64,000 nt of DNA from Qaidamihabitans albus. GTDB lineage: Bacteria > Actinomycetota > Actinomycetes > Mycobacteriales > Pseudonocardiaceae. Of this stretch, positions 42,711 to 50,606 are shown one piece after another (position 1 is the first letter of the stretch; every line of letters starts with the position of its first letter). Made by a program: the position numbers and the translations under genes. The notes under the pieces were generated by a model. The model did not search any database, had not been told where the DNA came from, and saw nothing but the letters and a program-made list of their open reading frames with translations. The stretch spans positions 434,001 to 498,000 of the forward strand of contig NZ_JAEHOB010000001.1 in assembly GCF_016464705.1 (NCBI RefSeq). Reading direction: 5' to 3'.

Positions 42711-43472
42711 TCAGGTATGGGGCAGCAGCACCGAAAGCTGTTCGGCCGCGTCCCGCAGCGGCGGCAGGAAGCGCATCGCAGCGGCCAGCGTGTTCCGGTA
42801 CGCGGGCGAGGGCACCGACAGGGCGGCCACGGCGGTGCCCAGCGGCCCGAGCACCGGTACGCCGATGGCCCGGATGCCGAGCTCGTGCTCCTCGTCGGCG
42901 ACGGCGAAGCCCTGGGCGCGCACTCGCCCGATCTCGTGCCGGAACGTGGGCCGGTCCACGATCGTGCGCGGTGTGAACCGCTCCAGCTCGACGTTCTCGA
43001 TCAGCTCCTCGCGGGTGTCGTAGTCGGCGAAGGCGATCAGCACCTTGCCCATCGAGGTGCAGTGCAGTGGCCCGAGCTTGCCGGTCTCGCCCTTGACCAC
43101 GACGTTGTGCCTTGCCTCGACGTGGTGGATGTAGAGCTGATGGTGCCCGTCGCGCACGGACATCAGCGTGGCCTCGCCGGTGGTCTCGGAGAGCCGCCGC
43201 ATCACCGGCACCGCGATGCCGGTGAACCCGCGCGCGGACGACACCGCGGCACCGAGCTGGAACAGCCGCAGGCCGAGGGCGTAGCGCTTGGACTCCGGAT
43301 CGAAGGCCACGAAGTCCTGCCGGCGCAGCGACGCCAGCAGCCGGTGCGTCGAGGGCGGTGGGAAGCCGGTCGCCCTCGACAGTTCCGACAGGGTCGCCCC
43401 GTCGGGCACCGTGCCGAGGTGCACGAGCAGCCGCGATGCCTTGCCGACCGTGTCCAGGTCACCTTCCGCCAT
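42711..43472 (-). CDS. IclR-family transcriptional regulator
   Basis: 253 residues. N-terminal winged helix (VGKASRLLVHL, then LSELSRATGFPPPSTHRLLASLRRQDFV) and C-terminal IclR effector domain (LHCTSMGKVLIAF, GFAVADEEHELGIRAIGVPVLG). Divergent from the pfkB-type gene; an operator lies between them and a near-identical site lies before the transporter gene. Likely a local regulator responding to the pathway substrate. Confidence 0.92.
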   Translation of the reverse strand: MAEGDLDTVGKASRLLVHLGTVPDGATLSELSRATGFPPPSTHRLLASLRRQDFVAFDPESKRYALGLRLFQLGAAVSSARGFTGIAVPVMRRLSETTGEATLMSVRDGHHQLYIHHVEARHNVVVKGETGKLGPLHCTSMGKVLIAFADYDTREELIENVELERFTPRTIVDRPTFRHEIGRVRAQGFAVADEEHELGIRAIGVPVLGPLGTAVAALSVPSPAYRNTLAAAMRFLPPLRDAAEQLSVLLPHT

Positions 43473-43483
43473 ACGGCGACTCT

Positions 43484-43498
43484 ATCCGAATACCGGAA
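43484..43498. promoter_or_regulatory. Probable IclR operator between iclR and the kinase gene
   Basis: ATCCGAATACCGGAA, 12 of 15 positions identical to the site before the MFS gene. It lies 12 bases from the iclR start and 9 bases from the kinase GTG, so binding would repress both. Confidence 0.65.
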
Positions 43499-43507
43499 AG
43501 GCCGGCC

Positions 43508-44503
43508 GTGCCCGAACCGCTGAGCCAGCTCGACGCCGTCACGTTCGGCGAGATCATGGCGATGTTCGTCGCGGGGCAGAGCGGTCCGCTCGAACACGTC
43601 ACCGACTACCGCCGCGCGCTGGCCGGTGCCGAGTACAACGTCGCGGTCGGGCTCGCCCGGCTCGGGCACCGCGTGGGCTGGGTCGGCCGGGTCGGCGACG
43701 ATCCGTTCGGCCGCTTCGCGCTCGCGGAGCTGGCCCGGCACGGGATCGACGGCTCGCACATCACGGTCGATCCCGTGCTGCCGACCGCCTTCCAGATGAA
43801 GGGCCGCGCGCACGGGGACGATCCGGAGGTCGTCTACTTCCGGTCGCACTCGGCGGGCCGGGGGCTGGTGGTGACTCCGGCGGTGGAGCGCTATCTCACC
43901 GGTGCCCGGCACCTGCACGCCACCGGGATCCCGCCCGCGTTGTCCCCGGCGGCGCGGGAGTTCGCGGACCGGGCGGTGTCGGTGGCGCGGGCGGCGGGGC
44001 TGACGGTGAGCGTCGACCCCAACCTGCGACCCGCGCTGTGGGACGGCCGCGACGAGATGGTGCGCGCGGTGAACGATCTCGCGCTGCGCGCCGACTGGGT
44101 GCTGCCCGGTGTCGCCGAGGGCGAGATCCTCACCGGACGGTCCGAGCCGGAGGAGATCGCAGCGTGGTACCTGGAGCGCGGCGTGCGCATGGTCGCCGTC
44201 AAGAACGGCGCACACGGCGCGGAGCTGTTCACTGTGGACGGTGACCGGTTCGCGTGCCCCGCGTTCGCCGTCGATGCCGTGGACACCGTCGGCGCGGGAG
44301 ACGGCTTCGCCGCGGGCCTGATCAGCGCCGCACTCGACGGTGATCCGCCGGAGCGCCGGCTCGTGCGCGCCGCGGGAACCGGTGCGCTGGCGACGACGCG
44401 CCGCGGCGACCAGGAGGGGCTGCCGGACCGCGCGGAGCTGGCGGCGCTCACCGGCCTCCCGCTGCGCACCCGGACGGAGAAAGGCACGGTGGTGTCAGGA
44501 TGA
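43508..44503 (+). CDS. PfkB-family sugar kinase (KDG-kinase-like)
   Basis: 331-residue ribokinase-fold kinase. Substrate region: VTFGEIMAMFV and AGAEYNVAVGLARLGHRVGWVGRVGDDPFG. Anion hole and catalytic base: DTVGAGDGFAAGLI. The sequence is closest in feel to 2-keto-3-deoxygluconate kinases, but the neighbours are an HPS-like protein and a SIS isomerase, not a KDPG aldolase. GTG 43508 follows GGAAAGG. Stop overlaps the next start (ATGA). Confidence 0.87.
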   Translation: MPEPLSQLDAVTFGEIMAMFVAGQSGPLEHVTDYRRALAGAEYNVAVGLARLGHRVGWVGRVGDDPFGRFALAELARHGIDGSHITVDPVLPTAFQMKGRAHGDDPEVVYFRSHSAGRGLVVTPAVERYLTGARHLHATGIPPALSPAAREFADRAVSVARAAGLTVSVDPNLRPALWDGRDEMVRAVNDLALRADWVLPGVAEGEILTGRSEPEEIAAWYLERGVRMVAVKNGAHGAELFTVDGDRFACPAFAVDAVDTVGAGDGFAAGLISAALDGDPPERRLVRAAGTGALATTRRGDQEGLPDRAELAALTGLPLRTRTEKGTVVSG

Positions 44504-45135
44504 TCGAGCTACAGGTCGCCCTCGACCGCGTCGAACTGGGCCACGCGCTGGCCGTCACCCGCGCGGTGAAGGGCACGGCCGACTGGATCGAGGTCGGTAC
44601 CTCGCTGGTCAAGCGGTACGGGATGGCCGCGGTCGAGGCGGTGGCCCTGCAGGCGGACGGCGCGATGCGGGTGCTCGCCGACCTCAAGACCGTGGACGAC
44701 GCGGCACACGAGTTCGGGCTCGCCTTCGATGCCGGGGCCACCGCCGCCACGGTGCTCGGCCTGGCCTCCCCCGCGACGCTGGCGACCGCAACCGCGGTCG
44801 CGGGCGAGCGGGGCGGCGACGCCGTGGTGGACCTGATGCTGCTGACCGAGGGGCAGCGCGCGGATGTCGCGGCTCGCACCGGTCCGGACGTCGTGCTGGC
44901 CGCGCATGTCGGCAAGGACGACCAGGCCACCGGCCGCGGTCCGCTCGACCAGCTCGGTTCCTGGGCCGAGGGCAGGCGGCTGGCCGTGGCGGGCGGCCTC
45001 GGCCCGGCCGATGTCCCCGCGCTGCGGCACGTCGGCCGGCTGCGCCTGATCGCGGGTTCGGCCGTGACGAGGGCCGACGACCCGCGCGCGGCAGTCGCCG
45101 CGCTCGATGCCGCCCGCCGGACGGAAGAGGAGTGA
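44500..45135 (+). CDS. HUMPS-family lyase (3-hexulose-6-phosphate synthase / KGPDC-like)
   Basis: 211-residue orotidine-decarboxylase-superfamily barrel. The opening LQVALDRVELGHALAVTRAV, the ADLKTVD motif (Asp and Lys at the active site) and the phosphate-binding end AVAGGLGPADVP and LIAGSAVTRADDP are as in hexulose-6-phosphate synthase and 3-keto-L-gulonate-6-phosphate decarboxylase. These differ in a few residues and I cannot tell which reaction applies. Coupled to the kinase (ATGA) and followed 5 bases later by the SIS gene. Confidence 0.82.
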   Translation: MIELQVALDRVELGHALAVTRAVKGTADWIEVGTSLVKRYGMAAVEAVALQADGAMRVLADLKTVDDAAHEFGLAFDAGATAATVLGLASPATLATATAVAGERGGDAVVDLMLLTEGQRADVAARTGPDVVLAAHVGKDDQATGRGPLDQLGSWAEGRRLAVAGGLGPADVPALRHVGRLRLIAGSAVTRADDPRAAVAALDAARRTEEE

Positions 45136-45139
45136 GTTC

Positions 45140-45691
45140 GTGAACGATCTGGTGACCACGGTGCTCGACGAGATCCGGCCGGTGCTGGACAGGGTCGATC
45201 GGGCCGGGCTCGCCGAGTTCGCCGGCCGCCTCGCCGGTGCCGGGCGCGTCTTCGTGACCGGGGAAGGCAGGTCCGGGTTCATGGCCAAGGCGTTCGCGAT
45301 GCGGTTGATGCATCTCGGCCTGCGTGTCCACGTGGTCGGGGAGACGACCACCCCGGCGATCGCCACCGGGGACACGCTCGTCGCCGTGTCCGGTTCCGGC
45401 ACGACGCCGGCGACCGTGCGGGCAGCCGAGCGGGCCGGGCAGGCTGGGGCGGTGGTGCTCGCGGTCAGCACCGATCCCGCGTCGCCGCTGGCGGAGGCGG
45501 CCGCGCACACGCTCGTCGTGCCCGCGGCGACGAAGTACCGGCGCGACGGCGAGGCCCCCAGCGTGCAGCCGCTGTCGAGCCTGTTCGACCAGGCCACGCA
45601 CCTCCTGCTGGACGTGGTGTGCCTGCGGCTGGCGCAGGCTGGCGAGTCCGGGCACGACGCCGCCAGGGCCCGGCACGCCAACACGGAGTGA
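45140..45691 (+). CDS. SIS-domain isomerase (6-phospho-3-hexuloisomerase-like)
   Basis: 183 residues, one SIS domain. RVFVTGEGRSGFMAKAFAMRLMHLGLRVHVVGETTTPAI, then AVSGSGTTPATV and PSVQPLSSLFDQA match 6-phospho-3-hexuloisomerase (HxlB/PHI). GTG 45140 follows GAGGAG. The pair with the HUMPS protein mirrors hxlA-hxlB of the ribulose monophosphate pathway, but the kinase and transporter imply a role in breakdown of a sugar or sugar acid. Ends 10 bases before palindrome copy 4. Confidence 0.85.
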   Translation: MNDLVTTVLDEIRPVLDRVDRAGLAEFAGRLAGAGRVFVTGEGRSGFMAKAFAMRLMHLGLRVHVVGETTTPAIATGDTLVAVSGSGTTPATVRAAERAGQAGAVVLAVSTDPASPLAEAAAHTLVVPAATKYRRDGEAPSVQPLSSLFDQATHLLLDVVCLRLAQAGESGHDAARARHANTE

Positions 45692-45701
45692 GCCCGCCGC
45701 C

Positions 45702-45747
45702 CTCGTGAGTACGCACGCGAGTTAGAACTCGTCTACGCACTCACGAG
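45702..45747. repeat. Dispersed 46-bp palindrome, copy 4
   Basis: Outer arms (one mismatch), variable segments CGCACG and TCTACG, core CGAGTT-AG-AACTCG. It lies between the convergent SIS and LacI genes; the LacI stop (TAA) is at its exact centre. Confidence 0.9.
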
Positions 45748-46762
45748 GGGGTTTGCGCGCGGCGGTCGACTCGCGCGTGACCAGCTCCGGTTTGAACATC
45801 ACCTGCTGGTGTGCGTGCGTCTCCGGGTTGTCGCACTCCTCCACCAGCAGCTGCGCCGCGGCGCGGCCGATCTGCTGGGTCGGCTGCCGGATGGAGGTGA
45901 GCGGGATCGTCGCGTCGGCGGCGAACTCGATGTCGTCGTAGCCGACGATCGCCAGATCCTCCGGTACCCGGCGGCCGGTGCGCAGCGCCGCCCGCAGCAC
46001 GCCGAGCGCCATCAGGTCGTTGGCGCAGAACACGCTGGTGGCCGTGGACCCCGCCGCGAAGAGCGCGGACGCGGCTGCGTGGGCGGTACGCGCGTTCATC
46101 GCCCGCTCCTCGACCACCTCGATCGCCTCGTCCGGATCCAGCCCGGCCGCGGCGACGGCCCGGCGCAGGCCGGTGAGCCGGTCGGCGCACTGGCGCAACG
46201 CGAGCGGCCCGCTGAGGTAGACGATCTTCTCGTGTCCCAGTTCGACGAGGTGTGCGCCGGACAGCTCACCGCCGCCGACGTCGTCCACCGCCACCGAGCA
46301 GCAGTTGACCCGCGGATCGTGCCGGTCGACCAGCACCGTGGGCGTGCCCCGCCTGCGCAGGGCGTCCAACCGCTCCGAGCTCACCTCGATCGGCGTGATG
46401 AGCACGCCCCGCACCCGCTGCTCCTCCAGCACCTGCAGGTAGCGGTTCTCGCGCGGGAGCTGGTCGTCGGAGTTGCAGAGCACCACGGCGTAGCCGAGCT
46501 CGTCGGCAACCTGTTCCACGCCGCGGGCGACGTCGTGGAAGAACGGGTTCGCCATGTCCAGCACGATCAGCCCGATCGACCGGCTCGTGCCGGCGCGCAG
46601 CTGGGCGGCGGAGGAGTTGCGCACGAAGCCGAGCGCGGTGATGGCGGACTGCACGGCGGCCCTGGTGCCGTCGGCGACTCGCTCCGGGTGGTTGAGCACA
46701 TTGGACACCGTGCCCACCGAGACGCCCGCGCGTTCGGCGACGTCCTTGATGCTCGGCGACAT
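45722..46762 (-). CDS. LacI-family regulator of the rhamnose operon
   Basis: 346 residues. The N-terminal LacI helix-turn-helix (SIKDVAERAGVSVGTVSNVLNHPERV) is followed by a periplasmic-binding-like effector domain (about 60-335). ATG 46762 is used; longer frames upstream lack family sequence. Divergent from the ABC operon, with a perfect TGAAACGTTTCA operator between. Likely derepressed by L-rhamnose or a rhamnose metabolite (inference from context). The last six residues ECVDEF and the TAA are encoded by palindrome copy 4, whose right half the frame enters. Confidence 0.9.
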   Translation of the reverse strand: MSPSIKDVAERAGVSVGTVSNVLNHPERVADGTRAAVQSAITALGFVRNSSAAQLRAGTSRSIGLIVLDMANPFFHDVARGVEQVADELGYAVVLCNSDDQLPRENRYLQVLEEQRVRGVLITPIEVSSERLDALRRRGTPTVLVDRHDPRVNCCSVAVDDVGGGELSGAHLVELGHEKIVYLSGPLALRQCADRLTGLRRAVAAAGLDPDEAIEVVEERAMNARTAHAAASALFAAGSTATSVFCANDLMALGVLRAALRTGRRVPEDLAIVGYDDIEFAADATIPLTSIRQPTQQIGRAAAQLLVEECDNPETHAHQQVMFKPELVTRESTAARKPPRECVDEF

Positions 46763-46785
46763 GGTGCTGTCCTCGGTCAGTCTGA

Positions 46786-46797
46786 TGAAACGTGTCA
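46786..46797. promoter_or_regulatory. LacI-type operator near the lacI-family gene start
   Basis: TGAAACGTGTCA, one position off the perfect palindrome at 46947. It lies 24 bases upstream of the regulator ATG and probably gives autoregulation. Confidence 0.65.
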
Positions 46798-46902
46798 ACC
46801 CAGCCGGTCCGGGTGACACCGTGCCGTGCTGGTTGCAAGCTAGCACGCCGGTCCGGCTCCCCGCGTGCCGGATCGTTACCAAAGGCCACGTGAGGGAAGG
46901 TC

Positions 46903-46931
46903 TTGACGGGTGCCTGTGACTGGCCTAACTT
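46903..46931 (+). promoter_or_regulatory. Sigma-70-type promoter of the rhamnose operon
   Basis: TTGACG (46903-46908), 17-base spacer, TAACTT (46926-46931). Transcription would start near 46938, just before the operator. Confidence 0.6.
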
Positions 46932-46946
46932 GAGCGCCACTCTGAA

Positions 46947-46958
46947 TGAAACGTTTCA
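46947..46958. promoter_or_regulatory. Perfect LacI-family operator of the rhamnose operon
   Basis: TGAAACGTTTCA is a fully symmetrical LacI/GalR-type site. It lies downstream of the predicted start point and 25 bases before the first GTG, where a bound repressor would block initiation or early elongation. Confidence 0.8.
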
Positions 46959-46982
46959 CGATCTCCACCGAAGGAGGGCGTC

Positions 46983-48518
46983 GTGGAAGCAACGGAGCAT
47001 TCCCCCGTGCCGCTTCTGGAGCTTCGGAACGTCAGCAAGTCGTTCCAGGCCGTCCGGGCACTGCGCGGCGTCTCGATCGCCCTGCGCGCCGGGGAGGTGC
47101 ACGCTCTCGCCGGGGAGAACGGCGCGGGCAAGTCCACCGTCGTGCGGATCATCGGCGGCGAGCACCAGCCCGACGGCGGCGAGGTCCTCCTCGACGGAGA
47201 GCCGGTGCGCTTCTCCGCGCCGCGTGAGGCGCAGCAGCGTGGCGTCGCGGTCATCCACCAGGAGCCGATCCAGTTCCCCGACCTGAGCGTCGCGGAGAAC
47301 GTGTTCATGGGCAGGCAGCCGCTGCGGCCCGGCCGCCGGATCGACCGGCGCGAGATGAACCGCCGCGCCGCCGAGGTGTTCGACCGCCTCGGCGTGCCGA
47401 TCGAGCCGACCCGGCAGACCCGCGGGCTCTCGATCGCCGACCAGCAGATCATCGAGATCGCGAAGGCGCTCTCCGCCGACGCGCGGATCATCGTGATGGA
47501 CGAGCCCACCGCGGCACTCTCGGCGGTCGAGGCCGAGCGGCTCTTCCGCGTGGCCCGCGGGCTCGCCGAGCGCGGTGCCGCACTGCTGTTCATCTCGCAC
47601 CGGCTCGACGAGATGTACGCGCTGTGCGACCGCGTGACCGTGCTCCGTGACGGCGCACTGGTCGCCACCGAGCGGATGACCGAGATCGACCACGACACGC
47701 TCGTGCGCCGGATGGTCGGCCGCTCGGTCGAGCAGCTCTTCCCCGAGCGCGAGAACGAGGCGGGCGACGAGGTGCTCGTCGTGGACGGCCTCAACAGGGC
47801 GGGCGTGTTCGGCGACATCTCGTTCACGGTCCGCGCGGGCGAGATCGTCGGGCTGGCCGGCCTGGTCGGCTCGGGCCGTTCCGAGGTGGCCAGGGCCGTC
47901 TTCGGTGTCGACGAGCGCGACTCCGGGACCGTGTCGGTGAACGGCCGCCCGCTGCCCGCGGCCGATCCGCGTACCGCGATCGAGAACGGTATCGCCCTGG
48001 TCCCGGAGGACCGCAGGGAGCAGGGCCTCGTGCTGGAGCTGCCGATCGAGCGCAACGCGAGCCTCGCCCGGTTGCCGCAGGTGTCGCCCGGCGGCATCAC
48101 CCGGCGCGCCAGGGAGCGCGCGCTCGCCCGCAAGTGGGGCGAGCGGCTCTCGCTCAAGTACGGCCGGCTCTCCGACCCGGCGACAACGCTCTCCGGTGGC
48201 AACCAGCAGAAGGTCGTCCTCGGCAAGTGGCTGGCCACCGAACCGTCGGTGCTGATCGTCGACGAACCGACACGCGGCATCGACATCGGCGCCAAGGTCG
48301 AGGTGCACGCGCTGCTCTCCGACCTGGCCGCCCAGGGGATCGCGATCCTGCTCATCTCCTCGGAACTGCCCGAGGTGCTCGGGATGGCCGACCGTGTGCT
48401 CGTCATGCACGAGGGACGGATCACCGCCGAACTGTCCACAGAGGAAGCGACCGAGGAGACCGTCATGTATGCGGCAACCGGTAACGGCCGCGGCGGCCAG
48501 AACGGCAGCGCGGCATGA
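46983..48518 (+). CDS. rhaT: Sugar ABC importer ATPase (RhaT-like)
   Basis: 511 residues with two ATPase domains, as in CUT2 sugar importers. First domain: Walker A GENGAGKST, signature LSIADQQ (degenerate), Walker B IIVMDEPT. Second: GLVGSGRSE in place of a canonical Walker A, signature LSGGNQQK, Walker B LIVDEPTRG. GTG 46983 follows AAGGAGGG. Overlaps the first permease gene (ATGA). Rhamnose is inferred from the operon. Confidence 0.9.
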   Translation: MEATEHSPVPLLELRNVSKSFQAVRALRGVSIALRAGEVHALAGENGAGKSTVVRIIGGEHQPDGGEVLLDGEPVRFSAPREAQQRGVAVIHQEPIQFPDLSVAENVFMGRQPLRPGRRIDRREMNRRAAEVFDRLGVPIEPTRQTRGLSIADQQIIEIAKALSADARIIVMDEPTAALSAVEAERLFRVARGLAERGAALLFISHRLDEMYALCDRVTVLRDGALVATERMTEIDHDTLVRRMVGRSVEQLFPERENEAGDEVLVVDGLNRAGVFGDISFTVRAGEIVGLAGLVGSGRSEVARAVFGVDERDSGTVSVNGRPLPAADPRTAIENGIALVPEDRREQGLVLELPIERNASLARLPQVSPGGITRRARERALARKWGERLSLKYGRLSDPATTLSGGNQQKVVLGKWLATEPSVLIVDEPTRGIDIGAKVEVHALLSDLAAQGIAILLISSELPEVLGMADRVLVMHEGRITAELSTEEATEETVMYAATGNGRGGQNGSAA

Positions 48519-49558
48519 ACCGGGTGCGTTCGCTGCTCTCCGGCCGGGAGATCAGCATCGTGCTCGCGCTGGTGGCGGTCGTCGCCGTGACCGGCGCGGT
48601 GAACCCGTCGTTCGTCAGCGCGCAGGGCTTTCACGACCTGTTCCTCAACGCCTCCATCATCGCGCTGCTCGCCATCGGCCAGACCCTGCTCGTGATCACC
48701 CGCAACATCGACCTCTCCGTCGGTTCGGTGATGGGGCTGACGGCCTACCTGTCGGGCCAGATGTTCATCGCCGACCACGACACTCCGGTGATCGTGGTGG
48801 TGCTGGCCGGGATGGCGCTCGGGGCCGCGTGCGGCGCGTTCAACGGCGCGCTGGTGGCGATCGCGAAGGTGCCCGCGCTCGTGGTCACCCTCGGTACGCT
48901 CTACGTCTTCCGCGGCGTCGACTACGGCTGGGCCAGCGCCACCGGCGTGCACCAGATCAACGCCGACCAGATGTCGCCGAGCTTCCTGTCCTTCGGCAGC
49001 GGTTCGATCCTCGGCATCCCGCACCTCACGCTGATCGCCGTGGCCGCGCTCGCGGTGGCGGGCTACGCCCTGCACAACTGGCGCTCCGGCCGGGAACTCT
49101 ACGCGATCGGCTCCAACCCGCAGGCGGCCCGGCTGGCCGGCATCCCGGCGGGCAAGCGGGTGTTCAGCGCGTTCGTCATCTCCGGCGCGCTGGTCGGCCT
49201 CGCGGGTGTGCTGCACGCCTCCTACTTCGGCACGATCAACGCCTCCGTCGGCACCGGCCGTGAGCTGGCGGTGGTGGCGGCGGTCGTCGTCGGCGGCGTG
49301 GCGATCTTCGGCGGTAGCGGCACGGTGCTCGGCGCGGTGCTCGGCGCGCTGCTGCTGACCACGATCACCAGCGCACTGCCGATCCTGGGGGTGCCGGCCT
49401 TCTGGCAGCGCGCCGTCGACGGTGCCGCATTGCTGCTGGCCATCTCGCTGGACCGGGCCGTGATGCTGCGGCTCGCCGCGCGCCTGCGCGCCGAAAGATC
49501 GCGAGCGCGCCCCGCCGGGGATACCGGGGACACGGAAGGGAGCGTTCCTCGTGCGTGA
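48515..49558 (+). CDS. rhaP: Sugar ABC importer permease 1
   Basis: 347-residue CUT2 permease (BPD_transp_2) with about nine helices. NIDLSVGSVMGLTAYL and YAIGSNPQAARLAGIPAGKRVFSAFVISG (the EAA-like ATPase contact) are typical. Overlaps neighbours on both sides, so the importer proteins are made in fixed ratio. Confidence 0.9.
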   Translation: MNRVRSLLSGREISIVLALVAVVAVTGAVNPSFVSAQGFHDLFLNASIIALLAIGQTLLVITRNIDLSVGSVMGLTAYLSGQMFIADHDTPVIVVVLAGMALGAACGAFNGALVAIAKVPALVVTLGTLYVFRGVDYGWASATGVHQINADQMSPSFLSFGSGSILGIPHLTLIAVAALAVAGYALHNWRSGRELYAIGSNPQAARLAGIPAGKRVFSAFVISGALVGLAGVLHASYFGTINASVGTGRELAVVAAVVVGGVAIFGGSGTVLGAVLGALLLTTITSALPILGVPAFWQRAVDGAALLLAISLDRAVMLRLAARLRAERSRARPAGDTGDTEGSVPRA

Positions 49559-50606
49559 CAAGGTCTTCAGGTGGGAGACGGTTCTCCTGGTGCTGTGCGC
49601 GGCGGTGTTCGTCTTCGGCTCGACGAGCACTCCCGGGTTCGCCGAGGCGGACAACATCAGCTTCCTGCTCCTCGACTACACCGAGGTCGCGCTGCTGGCG
49701 ATGGCGCTGCTGGCGATCATCCTCACCGGGCAGATCGACCTTTCGGTTGCCTCGATCCTGGGGTTCTGCTCGGCGCTGACCGGTGCGCTGTGGAACGCGG
49801 GCATGTCCTTCGAGACGATCGTGCCGATCGTGCTGCTCGCCGGGGTCGTGCTCGGGTCGGTCAACGCCGGGCTGATCGTCAAGTTCGGCCTGCCCGCGCT
49901 CGCGGTCACCATCGGCACGCTCGGCCTCTACCGCGGCCTTGCCTACGTCGCGCTCGGCGACGGCGCGGTCACCGGCTTCCCGGCCAACTACCGTCCACTA
50001 GCGACGGACACGGTGCCGGGCACGTTCCTGCCCTATCCCACGTTGCTCGTGATCGTCGTGGGACTGCTGGCCGCGCTCGTGGTGCACTTCACGCCGGTCG
50101 GCCGCTCGCTCTACGCGATCGGGCTCGGCGAGCAGACCGCGCGGTTCTCGGGCATCCGGGTGCAGCGCCTCAAGTTCGTGCTCTACCTCGTCTCCGGGCT
50201 GCTGTGCGCGATCGCCTCGCTCATCTACACACTGCGGTACAACAGCGCCCGCGCCGACAACGCCTACGGCATGGAGCTGATCGCGGTCGCCGCGGTGCTG
50301 CTCGGCGGGGTGTCGATCTTCGGCGGCCGGGGCACGGTCGTCGGCGTGGCGAGCGCGCTGCTGCTGATGGCGGGGCTGCGCAACGTGCTCTTCCTCAACG
50401 ACGTGACCAACGAGATCCAGAACGTGATCAACGGCATGCTGCTGATCATCTCGGTGCTGGTTCCGGTGGTCGCGACGCTGCTGCAGAGGCGGCGACGACC
50501 CGCGCCGGCGGCGGCCGCGGACCCGGCACACCCGGACCCCGATCCAGTTTCCGTCCCTGACCCCGTGGGCGTTTCCCACGGTTCCCCTGAGGAGGACCAA
50601 CGATGA
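49551..50606 (+). CDS. rhaQ: Sugar ABC importer permease 2
   Basis: 351-residue CUT2 permease, second half of a heterodimeric channel. GQIDLSVASILGFCSAL and YAIGLGEQTARFSGIRVQRLKFVLYLVSG correspond to segments in permease 1. The C-terminal 30 residues are Pro/Asp-rich and disordered. GTG 49551 lies inside the end of the previous gene, after GGAAGGGAG. Confidence 0.9.
   Translation: MRDKVFRWETVLLVLCAAVFVFGSTSTPGFAEADNISFLLLDYTEVALLAMALLAIILTGQIDLSVASILGFCSALTGALWNAGMSFETIVPIVLLAGVVLGSVNAGLIVKFGLPALAVTIGTLGLYRGLAYVALGDGAVTGFPANYRPLATDTVPGTFLPYPTLLVIVVGLLAALVVHFTPVGRSLYAIGLGEQTARFSGIRVQRLKFVLYLVSGLLCAIASLIYTLRYNSARADNAYGMELIAVAAVLLGGVSIFGGRGTVVGVASALLLMAGLRNVLFLNDVTNEIQNVINGMLLIISVLVPVVATLLQRRRRPAPAAAADPAHPDPDPVSVPDPVGVSHGSPEEDQR

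Noticed and set aside
46925-49657. 910-residue minus-strand frame opposite the sugar ABC genes
   Set aside because: His/Arg/Gln-rich antisense shadow of two clear ABC genes.
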